Positions 8,433-18,442 of a stretch of DNA of 64,000 nt are shown piece by piece. The stretch's first letter is position 1, and every line of letters begins with the position of its first letter. The stretch is from Oxalobacteraceae bacterium (lineage in GTDB: Bacteria > Pseudomonadota > Gammaproteobacteria > Burkholderiales > Burkholderiaceae_D), in NCBI GenBank assembly GCA_947374865.1, contig CANCDR010000007.1:80103-144102 (forward strand), in the 5' to 3' direction. The translations under genes and the position numbers were made by a program. The notes under the pieces are model-generated. The model was given only the letters and a program-made list of their open reading frames with translations, was not told where the DNA came from and did no database searches.

Positions 8433-8858
8433 ATGGCAACAGCCAAAAAACCAGCGGCAAAACCGGCGGCAAAAAAAGCAGCCGCAAAACCAGCAGCAAA
8501 AAAGGTAGTAGCGAAAAAAGCAGCTCCAGCTAAAAAAGTCGTAGCGAAAAAAGCCGCTCCGGCCAAAAAAGTCGTAGCGAAAAAAGTCGCAGCCAAGAAG
8601 ACCCCACGTACACCCAATGCCGCTTTCATGAAGCCGATGACCCCATCAGCAGTTCTGGCTGCAGTGATTGGTGCAGCACCACTTCCACGTACGGAAGTGA
8701 CTAAAAAGATTTGGGAATACATCAAGAAGCATAAGCTGCAAGACGATGCTAACCGTCGCATGATCAATGGCGACGACAAGTTGAAAGCTGTCTTTGGCGG
8801 CAAGAAGCAGGTTTCAATGTTCGAGATGACCAAATTGGTTTCCGATCACCTGAAGTAA
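8433..8858 (+). CDS. SWIB/MDM2-domain protein with histone H1-like Lys/Ala-rich N-terminus
   Basis: A 141-residue protein. Residues 1-58 are almost only Lys, Ala, Pro and Val in repeating K-K-x-x-A-K-K blocks, like bacterial histone H1-like tails. Residues about 62-141 form a SWIB domain (P-S-A-V-L-A-A-V-I-G, I-W-E-Y-I-K-K-H-K-L-Q-D, M-F-E-M-T-K-L-V). The tail suggests DNA or RNA binding and a nucleoid role, but the exact function is unknown. AGGAGG sits eight bases before the ATG, a strong ribosome site that suggests high expression. It is a single-gene unit between two terminators. Confidence 0.9.
   Translation: MATAKKPAAKPAAKKAAAKPAAKKVVAKKAAPAKKVVAKKAAPAKKVVAKKVAAKKTPRTPNAAFMKPMTPSAVLAAVIGAAPLPRTEVTKKIWEYIKKHKLQDDANRRMINGDDKLKAVFGGKKQVSMFEMTKLVSDHLK
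8499..8594 (+). repeat. 33-bp tandem coding repeats in the SWIB protein
   Basis: Three units of about 33 bp encode K-K-V-V-A-K-K-A-A-P-A; the third diverges at its end. Units two and three are nearly identical at the DNA level, so unequal recombination could change tail length in frame. Confidence 0.8.
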
Positions 8859-8871
8859 GAACCCTCAGTGC

Positions 8872-8910
8872 CAAACAAAAACGCCCGCATCTTGCGGGCG
8901 TTTTTGTTTG
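8872..8910. terminator. Perfect bidirectional terminator
   Basis: An 18-bp perfect inverted repeat (CAAACAAAAACGCCCGCA and its complement) around a 3-base loop. A/T runs on both flanks give a U-tract in either direction. It serves the convergent SWIB gene and lytic transglycosylase gene. Confidence 0.93.
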
Positions 8911-8955
8911 TGCGTCAGCGTGCAATAAAATTCTGACGACAAAGGGTTTGCTAGT

Positions 8956-9564
8956 TCATTGCACACGATACTCCCAGCGCTTCACCGCCGCCATCACCGC
9001 GCGGGGATATTCCGGTTTGCCGCGGCTGCCGTTGTAGCGTCCTAAGGCTAAAAAAAGATCGCCCTGTTCCATGTCGATATACATGCGCAGAATCGAGCAG
9101 CCGTAACGCAGATTGGTCTGCATCTGCAGCAGTCTGGTGGCATCGCCGTCGCCGACTAGTCGGCTCCAGAAGGGCATGACCTGCATGAAGCCCTGCGCAC
9201 CGGCCACCGATACCGCATATTTACGAAATCCCGATTCGACCTGAATTAAACCCAGTAACAGCGCCGGATCGAGCCCTGCGCGTTTAGCTTCGTACCAGGC
9301 GGTGCCAAGAAATTCGATGCGGGTCTGGTGATCTGAAAGATGGGGATTTTTTTTCAGGCGGGCCGACATCTCACCCAGCCAGGCAAGATACTGCAGACGG
9401 GCCGCGGTATTAGCGAAGGGCGGAGTCGGCGGACTGCGATCCGTCACCGCGCGCGCTAAGGCCGAACGCACCGGGTCGGCCAGCGCCTCTTCTTGCTGGG
9501 TGCCTGCCCAGGCACACTGCGCACCCAGCAGGATGCTCAGCAGCCAGGGCAGGACGATTTTCAT
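8956..9564 (-). CDS. Periplasmic lytic transglycosylase (SLT family)
   Basis: Cleaves peptidoglycan glycan strands with formation of 1,6-anhydromuramic ends. It has a signal peptide (M-K-I-V-L-P-W-L-L ... A-W-A) and no clear lipobox. The SLT domain shows the catalytic Glu in I-Q-V-E-S-G-F, then [10 protein letters not shown], and L-A-L-G-R-Y-N-G-S. At 202 residues it is a short member with little outside the catalytic domain. The start codon overlaps the proS stop in an ATGA, so translation is coupled to proS. Confidence 0.88.
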   Translation of the reverse strand: MKIVLPWLLSILLGAQCAWAGTQQEEALADPVRSALARAVTDRSPPTPPFANTAARLQYLAWLGEMSARLKKNPHLSDHQTRIEFLGTAWYEAKRAGLDPALLLGLIQVESGFRKYAVSVAGAQGFMQVMPFWSRLVGDGDATRLLQMQTNLRYGCSILRMYIDMEQGDLFLALGRYNGSRGKPEYPRAVMAAVKRWEYRVQ

Positions 9565-11294
9565 ACGCCCAGTTGGGCTTTGAGAAAGTCGAGCATGGCG
9601 GCGATATCGATCTGGGTCGCTTCGCTGTCGCGCCGGCCCTGGTATTCGAATTTTCCCTCTTTGAGGCCACGCTCGCCCACCACCACCCGATGCGGCACGC
9701 CGATCAGTTCCCAGTCGGCGAACATGGCGCCCGGCCGTTCGCCGCGATCGTCCAGCACGACGTCGATGCCGGCGTTTTGTAGCGCTGCATATAGTAGATC
9801 AATCTGTTCCTTGACTGCAGCGCTACGGTCATAACCCATTGGGCATAACACCACCTCGAAGGGCGCGATCGCGGTCGGCCAGATGATGCCCTTGTCGTCG
9901 AAGTTCTGTTCGATGGCGGCGCCCAGAATACGCGTCACGCCGATCCCGTAGCAGCCCATTTGCATGAGCTGCGGTTTGCCGTTCTCGTCCAAAAAAGTCG
10001 CTTTCATGTCAGACGAATAGCGCGTCCCCAACTGAAACACATGACCGACCTCGATCCCACGCTGGATCGCCAGCACACCTTTGCCATCCGGCGAGGCATC
10101 ACCGGCGACGACATTGCGCAAATCAGCCACCATCGGCTCGGGCAAATCACGGCCCCAGTTAGCACCGGTGTAATGGAAATCCTTTTCATTGGCGCCACAG
10201 ACAAAATCATGCATCGCCGCCACGGTCCGATCGGCCACGATCTTGACCGACGCAGGCAAACCGATCGGCCCAAGATAGCCCGGCAAGGTGCCGAAGTGCG
10301 TGAGGATCTCCGCTTCTGTGGCGAAGCGGAAGTTGGCCAGGCCCGTCAGCTTAGCCGCCTTGACCTCATTGAGCTCATGATCGCCGCGCAGCAGCAACAG
10401 CCAGATCTGCGTCGTCGTCTTGCCATCGGCTTCGGTGTCGGCAGCCAGTACGATCGATTTCACCGTGCGTTCGAGCGGCAGCTTGAGGAACTCTGCCACC
10501 GCTTCACATTTGGACTTGTCTGGCGTAGCGGATTTATTCAATGGCTGGCTGGCGGCCATGCGCGCCGCAGCAGGTGCCACCGCTTCGGCGGCTTCCATGT
10601 TGGCGGCGTAATCGGAATCCGGGCAATACACCAGCGCATCTTCTCCCGTATCGGCAATGACGTGAAATTCGTGTGAGCCCGAGCCGCCAATGGCACCGTT
10701 ATCAGCCGCCACGGCGCGAAACTGTAATCCGAAACGATCAAAAATGCGTACATAGGCATCGAACATGATCTGGTACGACTGCTGCATACCGGCCACGTCG
10801 CGGTCAAAGGAATAGGCATCCTTCATGGTGAACTCGCGTCCGCGCATGAGGCCAAAGCGGGGCCGGCGTTCATCGCGGAACTTGGTTTGAATATGATAAA
10901 AATTAATCGGCAGTTGACGATACGACTTGATGTCGTTGCGTACCACGTCGGTGATGACTTCTTCGGAGGTCGGCTGGATGGCAAAATCGCGCCCGTGACG
11001 ATCCTTCACGCGCATCAGTTCAGGGCCCATCTTGTCCCATCGGCCAGTCTCTTGCCACAATTCCGCCGGCTGCACCAAAGGCATGAGCAGTTCGATGGCA
11101 CCGGCGCGGTTCATTTCCTGGCGTACGATGGCTTCGACCTTACGGATCACCCGCAATCCCATGGGCATATAGGTATAGATGCCCGAACCAAGCCGCTTGA
11201 TCATGCCGGCTCGCTGCATAAGCTTGTGACTGACGACTTCGGCATCTGCCGGAGCTTCCTTGAGGGTAGAAATAAAAAAACGTGAGGCGCGCAT
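9561..11294 (-). CDS. proS: Prolyl-tRNA synthetase
   Basis: Class II aminoacyl-tRNA synthetase charging tRNA-Pro. The 577 residues match the bacterial type: N-terminal catalytic core ([25 protein letters not shown]), an inserted editing (INS) domain around residues 240-380 that hydrolyses Ala-tRNA-Pro in the family, motif 3 (C-Y-G-I-G-V-T-R), and a C-terminal anticodon-binding domain. No strong ribosome site is visible before the ATG at 11294. It is divergent from rppH. Confidence 0.95.
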   Translation of the reverse strand: MRASRFFISTLKEAPADAEVVSHKLMQRAGMIKRLGSGIYTYMPMGLRVIRKVEAIVRQEMNRAGAIELLMPLVQPAELWQETGRWDKMGPELMRVKDRHGRDFAIQPTSEEVITDVVRNDIKSYRQLPINFYHIQTKFRDERRPRFGLMRGREFTMKDAYSFDRDVAGMQQSYQIMFDAYVRIFDRFGLQFRAVAADNGAIGGSGSHEFHVIADTGEDALVYCPDSDYAANMEAAEAVAPAAARMAASQPLNKSATPDKSKCEAVAEFLKLPLERTVKSIVLAADTEADGKTTTQIWLLLLRGDHELNEVKAAKLTGLANFRFATEAEILTHFGTLPGYLGPIGLPASVKIVADRTVAAMHDFVCGANEKDFHYTGANWGRDLPEPMVADLRNVVAGDASPDGKGVLAIQRGIEVGHVFQLGTRYSSDMKATFLDENGKPQLMQMGCYGIGVTRILGAAIEQNFDDKGIIWPTAIAPFEVVLCPMGYDRSAAVKEQIDLLYAALQNAGIDVVLDDRGERPGAMFADWELIGVPHRVVVGERGLKEGKFEYQGRRDSEATQIDIAAMLDFLKAQLGV

Positions 11295-11500
11295 GACGAT
11301 GAATTCTTTTTAAAAAGAGAGGGTTATAATCAACTCAATTTTAAAGGATTAGTTGACCGATGCCTTCACTTCTTCACACTTTTGATGCCCTCCTGTGCCC
11401 GCCGTGCAAAAAAAACGGTGTTCAGGCAGGATCTTGATCGTGATGCAGGCTTAAAAAGAGGAAGTGGACGTAGCGCCAGCAGAAAGTTTTGAGGGACACC

Positions 11501-12076
11501 ATGCTCGATCGTGAAGGCTTTCGGCCCAACGTCGGCATTATCCTCATCAACGCTCAGAATGAAGTGTGGTGGGGCAAGCGCGTACGTGAACATTCATGGC
11601 AGTTCCCACAAGGGGGGATTAAATTCGGCGAGACCCCGGAACAGGCCATGTTCCGCGAACTCGAAGAAGAAGTCGGCCTGCGCGAGGAGCATGTCAAAAT
11701 CGTCGGCCGCACGCGCGACTGGCTACGCTATGAAGTGCCAGACCGTTTCATCAAGCGCGAGATTCGCGGGCATTATCGCGGGCAGAAACAAATCTGGTTC
11801 CTGCTGCGTATGGTTGGCCGCGACTGCGACGTCAATTTACGCCTCACCGAGCATCCTGAATTTGATGCCTGGCGCTGGCACGATTACTGGGTACCGCTGG
11901 ACGTTGTGATTGAATTCAAGCGTGACGTGTATCAGCGCGCCTTGCAGGAATTATCGCGCTTTTTGAGTCGGCCCAACCAGCCACAGCGCGCGACTGCCCG
12001 TTATCTGCGTCTACCACATGCCCAACGCAATATCGATGACACCCATCCCGTCGAGTCCGACCCTGATCCTCAGTGA
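11501..12076 (+). CDS. rppH: RNA pyrophosphohydrolase RppH
   Basis: Nudix hydrolase that removes pyrophosphate from the 5' end of primary transcripts and triggers mRNA decay. From ATG 11501 the protein starts [13 protein letters not shown], the usual RppH start. The Nudix box is complete (G-G-I-K-F-G-E ... R-E-L-E-E-E-V-G-L) at about residues 38-60. The tail after residue 160 is variable and proline rich, as in other betaproteobacteria. GAGGGA lies upstream. The next gene follows closely on the same strand. Confidence 0.92.
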   Translation: MLDREGFRPNVGIILINAQNEVWWGKRVREHSWQFPQGGIKFGETPEQAMFRELEEEVGLREEHVKIVGRTRDWLRYEVPDRFIKREIRGHYRGQKQIWFLLRMVGRDCDVNLRLTEHPEFDAWRWHDYWVPLDVVIEFKRDVYQRALQELSRFLSRPNQPQRATARYLRLPHAQRNIDDTHPVESDPDPQ

Positions 12077-12084
12077 GATTAATT

Positions 12085-12624
12085 ATGGCATTTGCCTCCC
12101 GTAGCACCGCGTATCGATATAGTTTCGGACTGCTGTTAGCCTGCTTGAGCCTGTCCGTGCTGGCCCAGACAGAGGAAGATCTCGTCGAAGCAGGCAAAGG
12201 CTGGCAGGAAATCGCATTCAAACTTCCTGACGCGCCAAAAGAAGCAAATCTACTGCCCTTTAGTGCCGGTCCGACAGCCACCCAGCGTTTTTTTGTCGAC
12301 AGTGCTTCGCTCAGCACCGACAAAGATGGCGTGGTTCGTTATACGCTGGTCAGCATCAGCAATGGCGGTGCAAAAAACATCAGCTATGAAGGTCTGCGCT
12401 GCGAAGGCAGAGAAAAGCGTCTGTATGCGTTCGGCCGGCCAGACGGCAGCTGGTCACGTGCACGCAGCAGTAGCTGGGAAAAAATTAATCCTAAAGCGCT
12501 CAATACCCAGCACGCGACTTTAGCCAGTGACTATTTTTGCATGAATAGCACGGTCTCCGGAACGGCGGCGCAGATTGTCAAACGACTGCGGAATAATGAA
12601 TTACTGAATGCCGTAAAAGACTGA
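12085..12624 (+). CDS. CNP1-like family exported protein
   Basis: A 179-residue protein from ATG 12085 with a signal peptide (F-G-L-L-L-A-C-L-S-L-S-V-L-A-Q). The body contains W-Q-E, F-F-V-D, and Y-E-G-L-R-C-E-G with a later cysteine, resembling the CNP1-like family of small betaproteobacterial exported proteins. No enzyme motif is visible and function is unknown. It probably shares a transcript with rppH, whose stop lies nine bases before this start. It is convergent with proB. Confidence 0.75.
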   Translation: MAFASRSTAYRYSFGLLLACLSLSVLAQTEEDLVEAGKGWQEIAFKLPDAPKEANLLPFSAGPTATQRFFVDSASLSTDKDGVVRYTLVSISNGGAKNISYEGLRCEGREKRLYAFGRPDGSWSRARSSSWEKINPKALNTQHATLASDYFCMNSTVSGTAAQIVKRLRNNELLNAVKD

Positions 12625-12660
12625 TCAGTGCAGAGCACGCCGAGCGACGTGCCCATAACG

Positions 12661-13779
12661 CTACAGCAGCACCAGATTATCCCGATGAATGAGTTCCGGC
12701 TGCTCGACAAAACCCAGAATAGCCAGGATCTCGCTCGAAGGACGTCGGGCAATCCGCCGCGCATCCGAACTGGCATAGTTACTCATGCCACGGGCAATCG
12801 CCCGGCCCTGCGCATCCAAGCAGGTAATGACATCACCGCGACCGAACTCGCCCACGACTTCCACGACGCCGATCGGCAATAGCGATTTACCCTCATCACG
12901 TAATTTTTGTACCGCACCGTCATCGAGTCGAACCTGCCCGGCCGTTTGCAAATGATCAGCCATCCATTGCTTACGCGCGGTGAGCTGCGCTGTCTGGGCA
13001 CACAGGCAAGTGCCGATGGCCTCACCCTGCATCAGACGCAATAGCACATCCGGTTCACGACCCCAGGCGATCACTGTGTGCGCGCCAGAAGTCGCGGCCC
13101 GCTTGGCAGCCAATATTTTGGTCAGCATGCCACCCCGACCGATACTCGAGCCAGCGCCACCGGCCATCGCTTCGAACGCCGGGTCCCCAGCCTGGCCGGT
13201 GTGAATAAAACGCGCCTGCGGATCCTGACGCGGATCGGCGCTATATAAACCCTGCTGATCGGTGAGGATAATGAGTACGTCGGCTTCAATCAGATTGGCC
13301 ACCAGTGCACCAAGCGTATCGTTATCGCCGAATTTGATTTCATCGGTAACGACGGTATCGTTTTCATTGATGATCGGGACCACACCCAAATCAAGCAGCG
13401 TAAATAATGTGGAGCGGGCATTGAGATAGCGCTCACGATCGGCCAGATCGGCATGCGTGAGCAAGACTTGCGCAGTGTGTAAATCATGCTGGCGAAAACT
13501 GGTTTCGTAAATCTGCACCAGACCCATTTGTCCCACAGCCGCACAGGCCTGCAGCTCATGAATGCCGCTCGGACGCTTATCAAATCCCAGACGCTGCATG
13601 CCCTCGGCGATCGCGCCCGAACTGACCAGCACGACCTGCTTGCCGAGCGCGCGCAATCGGGCAATTTGTGCCGCCCATTTGGCAATCGCGACGTGGTCCA
13701 GACCCTGGCCGTCATTCGTGACCAGGGAAGAACCGACTTTGATGATGATGCGTTGTGCGTTTTGTATGACTGCGCTCAT
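12661..13779 (-). CDS. proB: Glutamate 5-kinase
   Basis: First step of proline synthesis: phosphorylation of glutamate to gamma-glutamyl phosphate. From ATG 13779 the 372-residue protein has an amino-acid-kinase domain ([22 protein letters not shown]-type G-R-G-G-M-L-T-K) and a C-terminal PUA domain (about 280-360). A TTG six codons upstream is in frame, but the ATG with GTGAGA before it is preferred. It follows obgE closely in the minus-strand rplU-rpmA-obgE-proB series, a common order in this group. Confidence 0.94.
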   Translation of the reverse strand: MSAVIQNAQRIIIKVGSSLVTNDGQGLDHVAIAKWAAQIARLRALGKQVVLVSSGAIAEGMQRLGFDKRPSGIHELQACAAVGQMGLVQIYETSFRQHDLHTAQVLLTHADLADRERYLNARSTLFTLLDLGVVPIINENDTVVTDEIKFGDNDTLGALVANLIEADVLIILTDQQGLYSADPRQDPQARFIHTGQAGDPAFEAMAGGAGSSIGRGGMLTKILAAKRAATSGAHTVIAWGREPDVLLRLMQGEAIGTCLCAQTAQLTARKQWMADHLQTAGQVRLDDGAVQKLRDEGKSLLPIGVVEVVGEFGRGDVITCLDAQGRAIARGMSNYASSDARRIARRPSSEILAILGFVEQPELIHRDNLVLL

Positions 13780-13802
13780 GGTCTCACTCGACTGCAAAAA
13801 AA

Positions 13803-14971
<1,169 letters not shown>

Positions 14972-15035
14972 AAAGCGGGATTTGCATCCCGATTAAAGCA
15001 AGGCTTTCGCCTTTTTTTGCCTCGTTGAGGAGGAC

Positions 15036-15293
15036 TTAGGCAGGTACAACGATCACGGTGTGACGCTGCAAAGCGCCCTTGGTCGTGAAAGCGACTTTAC
15101 CGTCGACTAATGCGAACAGGGTGTGATCCTTGCCCATGCCGACGTTTTCACCTGGATGCATCTTGGTGCCGCGTTGGCGAACAATGATGCCGCCTGCGTT
15201 GATGGCCTGACCACCATAGACCTTGACGCCGAGTCGCTTTGACTCTGAGTCACGGCCGTTGCGCGTGGTGCCGCCGCCTTTTTTATGTGCCAT
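15036..15293 (-). CDS. rpmA: 50S ribosomal protein L27
   Basis: Large-subunit ribosomal protein near the peptidyl-transferase centre. The 85 residues start [16 protein letters not shown] and keep the basic, glycine-rich N-terminus that reaches the P-site tRNA. AAGGAG precedes the ATG. It is directly downstream of rplU. Confidence 0.98.
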   Translation of the reverse strand: MAHKKGGGTTRNGRDSESKRLGVKVYGGQAINAGGIIVRQRGTKMHPGENVGMGKDHTLFALVDGKVAFTTKGALQRHTVIVVPA

Positions 15294-15331
15294 TTGCTGC
15301 TCCTTAGTATCTGATTAACTCAAAAAACGAC

Positions 15332-15643
15332 TTAGCCGTTGATCGAGATGATTTCCAATTCGGTAAAATTTTGGCGGTGGCCCATGCGTTTTTGGTAATG
15401 CTTACGACGACGCATTTTGAAAATTTTGACCTTATCGTGGCGACCATGCGCCAATACCTTAGCCAGCACCGTGGCACCCTCAACCAATGGCGATCCAAAT
15501 TGAATGGTTTCACCTTCGCCCATAGCGAGCACTTGATCCAGGGTGACTTCGGCGCCAATGTCTGCAGGTATCTGTTCTATTTTAAGTTTTTCACCTGTGA
15601 CAACTTTATATTGTTTGCCACCGGTTTTTATGACCGCGTACAT
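15332..15643 (-). CDS. rplU: 50S ribosomal protein L21
   Basis: 103-residue ribosomal protein binding 23S rRNA. ATG 15643 gives [12 protein letters not shown], the exact family start, with GAGG upstream. The C-terminal basic stretch [16 protein letters not shown] is typical. Upstream codons of the open frame are not part of the protein. It is first in the rplU-rpmA unit behind a near-consensus promoter. Confidence 0.98.
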   Translation of the reverse strand: MYAVIKTGGKQYKVVTGEKLKIEQIPADIGAEVTLDQVLAMGEGETIQFGSPLVEGATVLAKVLAHGRHDKVKIFKMRRRKHYQKRMGHRQNFTELEIISING

Positions 15644-15725
15644 GTGCAACCTCATCGAATAATTAGAAATTTTTTCACCGTACCATGCCACAAAGATGCC
15701 GTGCCCATAGTCAGGGGAACCGCAG

Positions 15726-15754
15726 ATTATACATAACAATGGCCCACCGGTCAA
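15726..15754 (-). promoter_or_regulatory. Near-consensus sigma-70 promoter of rplU-rpmA
   Basis: On the minus strand, TTGACC (15749-15754), 17-bp spacer, TATAAT (15726-15731). It leaves a leader of about 75 bases before rplU. This is the best promoter match noted in the window. Confidence 0.85.
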
Positions 15755-15868
15755 AACTGCCTTGCCTTATTCCTCATGTTGCACGCTTTTGCACTATTTT
15801 GCCCACCATGGACCCGCGCTGATCTCTCCTCCCCGGCGCATACCCTCAATTGCGTGGCACTCTCGTCG

Positions 15869-15874
15869 TATAAT
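15869..15874 (+). promoter_or_regulatory. Likely -10 element of ispB
   Basis: TATAAT lies 34 bases before the proposed TTG start of ispB. No good -35 is visible. Confidence 0.4.
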
Positions 15875-15907
15875 CCTTGTTTTCGACGAACTTTATCAGG
15901 CCTTATT

Positions 15908-16897
15908 TTGTCAGCATCCCCTCTTGCCCCCACCCAGGCCAGTCTGACTGAACCGATTTCAGCCGACATGGACGCCGTGAATGCCGTCATACGCCAGCAG
16001 CTGTATTCCGACGTACCGCTGGTGAATCAGATCGCCGACTATATTATCAGCGCTGGTGGCAAACGGATTCGGCCGGTGCTGGTCCTGCTCATGGCCAATG
16101 CCTACGCCTACCGCGGGACACATCATCATCAGCTGGCTGCAGTGGTCGAATTTATTCATACCGCGACTTTGCTGCATGACGACGTGGTGGACGAATCTGC
16201 ACTGCGGCGCGGGCGTGAAACCGCCAACACCATGTTCGGCAACGCAGCCCCGGTGCTGGTCGGCGATTTTGTGTATTCGCGCGCCTTTCAGATGATGGTG
16301 GGCGTGGGCAGTATGCGAGTCATGCAAATTCTCGCCGAAGCGACCAATGTGATCGCTGAAGGCGAGGTTATGCAGCTGCTAAATATGCGTGATCCGGATG
16401 TGACGCATGCGCGCTATTTACAAGTCATTCGCTCCAAGACCGCCAAGCTGTTTGAAGCAGCCGCCCAACTCGGGGCACTGCTTGCCGGCGCGAGCGAAGT
16501 TCAAATCGAAGCCGCCGCAGAATATGGCCGCTCACTGGGAACGGCTTTTCAGCTGGTCGATGACGCGCTCGATTATTCTGGCGTGGCGGCTGACATTGGC
16601 AAGAACGTTGGTGACGATCTGCGCGAAGGCAAACCCACGCTGCCGCTGATTTACCTGATGGAGCATGGCACACCCGAGCAACGTCAGCTGGTACGCAGCT
16701 GCATTCAGCATGGCGACACCAGCCATTTTGATGAAATCCTCCAGGCCATCATCAGTTCCGGCGCGCTCGAATACACCTTGCAGGAGGCGCACAACGCTGC
16801 GCTGCGCGCGCGTCAGTCCCTGCACGTGCTGCCTGAGAGTCCCTTTAAAAACGCCTTGCATGACCTCAGTGTGTTCGCCGTTGATCGCAATTATTAA
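15908..16897 (+). CDS. ispB: Polyprenyl (octaprenyl) diphosphate synthase
   Basis: Builds the side chain of ubiquinone by adding isopentenyl units. Both aspartate-rich motifs are present (L-L-H-D-D-V-V-D and L-V-D-D-A-L-D-Y), with G-G-K-R-I-R-P near the N-terminus. I place the start at TTG 15908, giving 329 residues (S-A-S-P-L-A-P), close to the usual length. The frame is open to an ATG at 15776, but that part resembles noncoding DNA and lies upstream of the likely -10. Chain length (C40) is family inference. It is divergent from rplU, a common arrangement. Confidence 0.92.
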   Translation: MSASPLAPTQASLTEPISADMDAVNAVIRQQLYSDVPLVNQIADYIISAGGKRIRPVLVLLMANAYAYRGTHHHQLAAVVEFIHTATLLHDDVVDESALRRGRETANTMFGNAAPVLVGDFVYSRAFQMMVGVGSMRVMQILAEATNVIAEGEVMQLLNMRDPDVTHARYLQVIRSKTAKLFEAAAQLGALLAGASEVQIEAAAEYGRSLGTAFQLVDDALDYSGVAADIGKNVGDDLREGKPTLPLIYLMEHGTPEQRQLVRSCIQHGDTSHFDEILQAIISSGALEYTLQEAHNAALRARQSLHVLPESPFKNALHDLSVFAVDRNY

Positions 16898-17086
16898 CCA
16901 ACGTCAACTTAGTTGTTACTAAAATGGCACTTATTTGTGCTTCTTATCTTCTTCTGCCGGAATTTTTGGTTCACAATACTTAATTATTGTATCGATTTTT
17001 CCGTTTTCATCACGCGCAGAGAACAATGCCGCCGGATTATTTCTCTTCTTATCACTTTTTTTTACCAATTGAGATTAAAATTCCTC

Positions 17087-17446
17087 ATGACCAAACCTAC
17101 CCAAAACGCGCAAATCTATCTTAAATTCCTTAATCTGGTGACGGCAATTCGGGAGATCCCCGCCTTTCCGCAACTAGATTCCGTAGAAGAAAGATTATTA
17201 AACCTGTTTGCCAGGACCTGGGAAACAAATCAAAAAATCAGCGTGCTGGAAGCCATGGCGATCATGCCGGATATTTCCCCCACCACTGCCCACCGGCGTC
17301 TGAAAACCCTTCGTCAAAAAGGCTTGATTGCCCTTAACGGCGATGAAGTTGATAACCGCATCAAATATGTGGTGCCGACTGATCTCACTACCCAATATTT
17401 CAACCAATTGGGTGAATACTTTCAGCGGGCGCAAACCGGTAACTAA
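17087..17446 (+). CDS. Small winged-helix DNA-binding regulator
   Basis: A 119-residue protein from ATG 17087. A helical N-terminal region is followed by a winged-helix fold: I-S-P-T-T-A-H-R-R-L-K-T-L as recognition helix and G-L-I-A-L-N-G-D-E-V-D-N-R-I-K-Y-V-V as the wing, resembling MarR/replication-initiator type domains. No ligand or metal domain is seen. The surrounding DNA (16,900-17,090) is clearly more A+T rich than the neighbours. A MASE1-like membrane protein gene follows after 126 bases on the same strand. Its target is unknown. Confidence 0.65.
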   Translation: MTKPTQNAQIYLKFLNLVTAIREIPAFPQLDSVEERLLNLFARTWETNQKISVLEAMAIMPDISPTTAHRRLKTLRQKGLIALNGDEVDNRIKYVVPTDLTTQYFNQLGEYFQRAQTGN

Positions 17447-17517
17447 AGTGTCTTTCCATCGCATTGCATTCGCTCGTTCTCCTTTGTAATTTTTAATTAA
17501 TTAGCAGTCATTACTAA

Positions 17518-17534
17518 GGGTCTTGGACAGACCC
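17518..17534 (+). promoter_or_regulatory. Inverted repeat between the winged-helix and MASE1-like genes
   Basis: GGGTCT, spacer TGGAC, AGACCC, a perfect 6-bp inverted repeat 39 bases before the membrane protein start. It could be an operator or a weak hairpin; no T-tract follows. Confidence 0.4.
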
Positions 17535-17572
17535 CAAGGTTCATCAACGAACAATAATAAGGCAGCACCCAG

Positions 17573-18118
17573 ATGAACCCTTTGTTAAAAAATACGATGA
17601 TTGTCGTTGGCACTGCCTCAGCTTTTTTGGCTTTGTACAACCTCAATTCATATCTTTTCTCCAACTTTGAGTTTTCACACCGGGCAAACTGGATTTTCCT
17701 CCCCAGCGGTCTACGCTTACTCTTAGTCTTGCTGTTTGTTGAATATGGCGCCATCGGTATCGCATTGGGTACCTTCATGGTCGACTTTACGTCCCCTGTC
17801 AGGCAGGATGAAGTAACGCTCTGGGTATCGGCTGTCATCCACGGTGCGTCTCCCCTGCTTTCGCGCTGGATCTGCATCAAGACGTTTGATCTGGATGTGC
17901 ATATGCGCAATCTATCCGCCACTACCCTACTCAAGATGACACTCATCTTTGCTACCGTGAGTCCGATCCTGCATCAGAGTTGGTATAACTTTCGCGGCTA
18001 CTCGGTGGCGTTTGTCAGCGGCACGTTGGTGATGGCTATCGGCGACGTTCTCGGGGTGCTGATCGTGCTGTATTGCGCCATGCTTTGCATCAAACTGTTT
18101 GATCTGATCAAACAGTAA
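17573..18118 (+). CDS. MASE1-like integral membrane protein without output domain
   Basis: A 181-residue protein with about five hydrophobic segments. The stretch around residues 37-68 (W-I-F-L-P-S-G-L-R-L-L-L-V-L-L-F, then Y-G-A-I-G-I-A-L-G) resembles the MASE1 membrane-sensor domain, which is normally fused to histidine kinases or GGDEF/EAL enzymes. Here the protein ends after the membrane part with a short basic tail, so there is no output domain. Pairing with the small winged-helix gene upstream is suggestive but unproven. The MASE1 assignment is by eye. Confidence 0.6.
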   Translation: MNPLLKNTMIVVGTASAFLALYNLNSYLFSNFEFSHRANWIFLPSGLRLLLVLLFVEYGAIGIALGTFMVDFTSPVRQDEVTLWVSAVIHGASPLLSRWICIKTFDLDVHMRNLSATTLLKMTLIFATVSPILHQSWYNFRGYSVAFVSGTLVMAIGDVLGVLIVLYCAMLCIKLFDLIKQ

Positions 18119-18442
18119 TCATCTCCTATCCGGTGAATTTGTCACTTAATGACAACACAGTGCGGCCAAGCACGCGGGTTTTTTTCATTTACTGGTCAGC
18201 GAGGTAACAAAATGTTGCCAAGCACAGCCATTATTGCTAACGTGCAATGTGGTTTTTTCAGTCCACCACCCTTTTAGCCTGTCGCTGCTTTCTCAGCCTG
18301 GACAGGGCTCTTACAAGTTCCCCGATGCATTGCGTGTTCTCGACTGATCAAGTTGTCAATGCCCAGGCTATCGAAGCTTGAAAATAAAAAAGTCGTCAAT
18401 TTTTACCGCCGTTTAATCAGAATGAAAATGGGAGTTCCAAAA
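18119..18442 (+). other. Noncoding stretch upstream of the TonB-dependent receptor gene
   Basis: 324 bases before the receptor start. It contains a short inverted repeat GTCA-CTTAA-TGAC at about 18139 and two T-rich runs. I see no riboswitch that I recognise (no B12 box) and no clear Fur box. The frame of the receptor is open upstream to 18353, but GGGAG eight bases before the ATG at 18443 fixes the start. Confidence 0.4.

Noticed and set aside
9960..10676. Plus-strand open frame of 238 codons
   Set aside because: Antisense shadow of proS.
11325..11330. TATAAT upstream of rppH
   Set aside because: No acceptable -35 at 16-18 bp; left uncalled.
11361..11438. 25-codon frame upstream of rppH with two nearby cysteines
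   Set aside because: No ribosome site and no supporting context.
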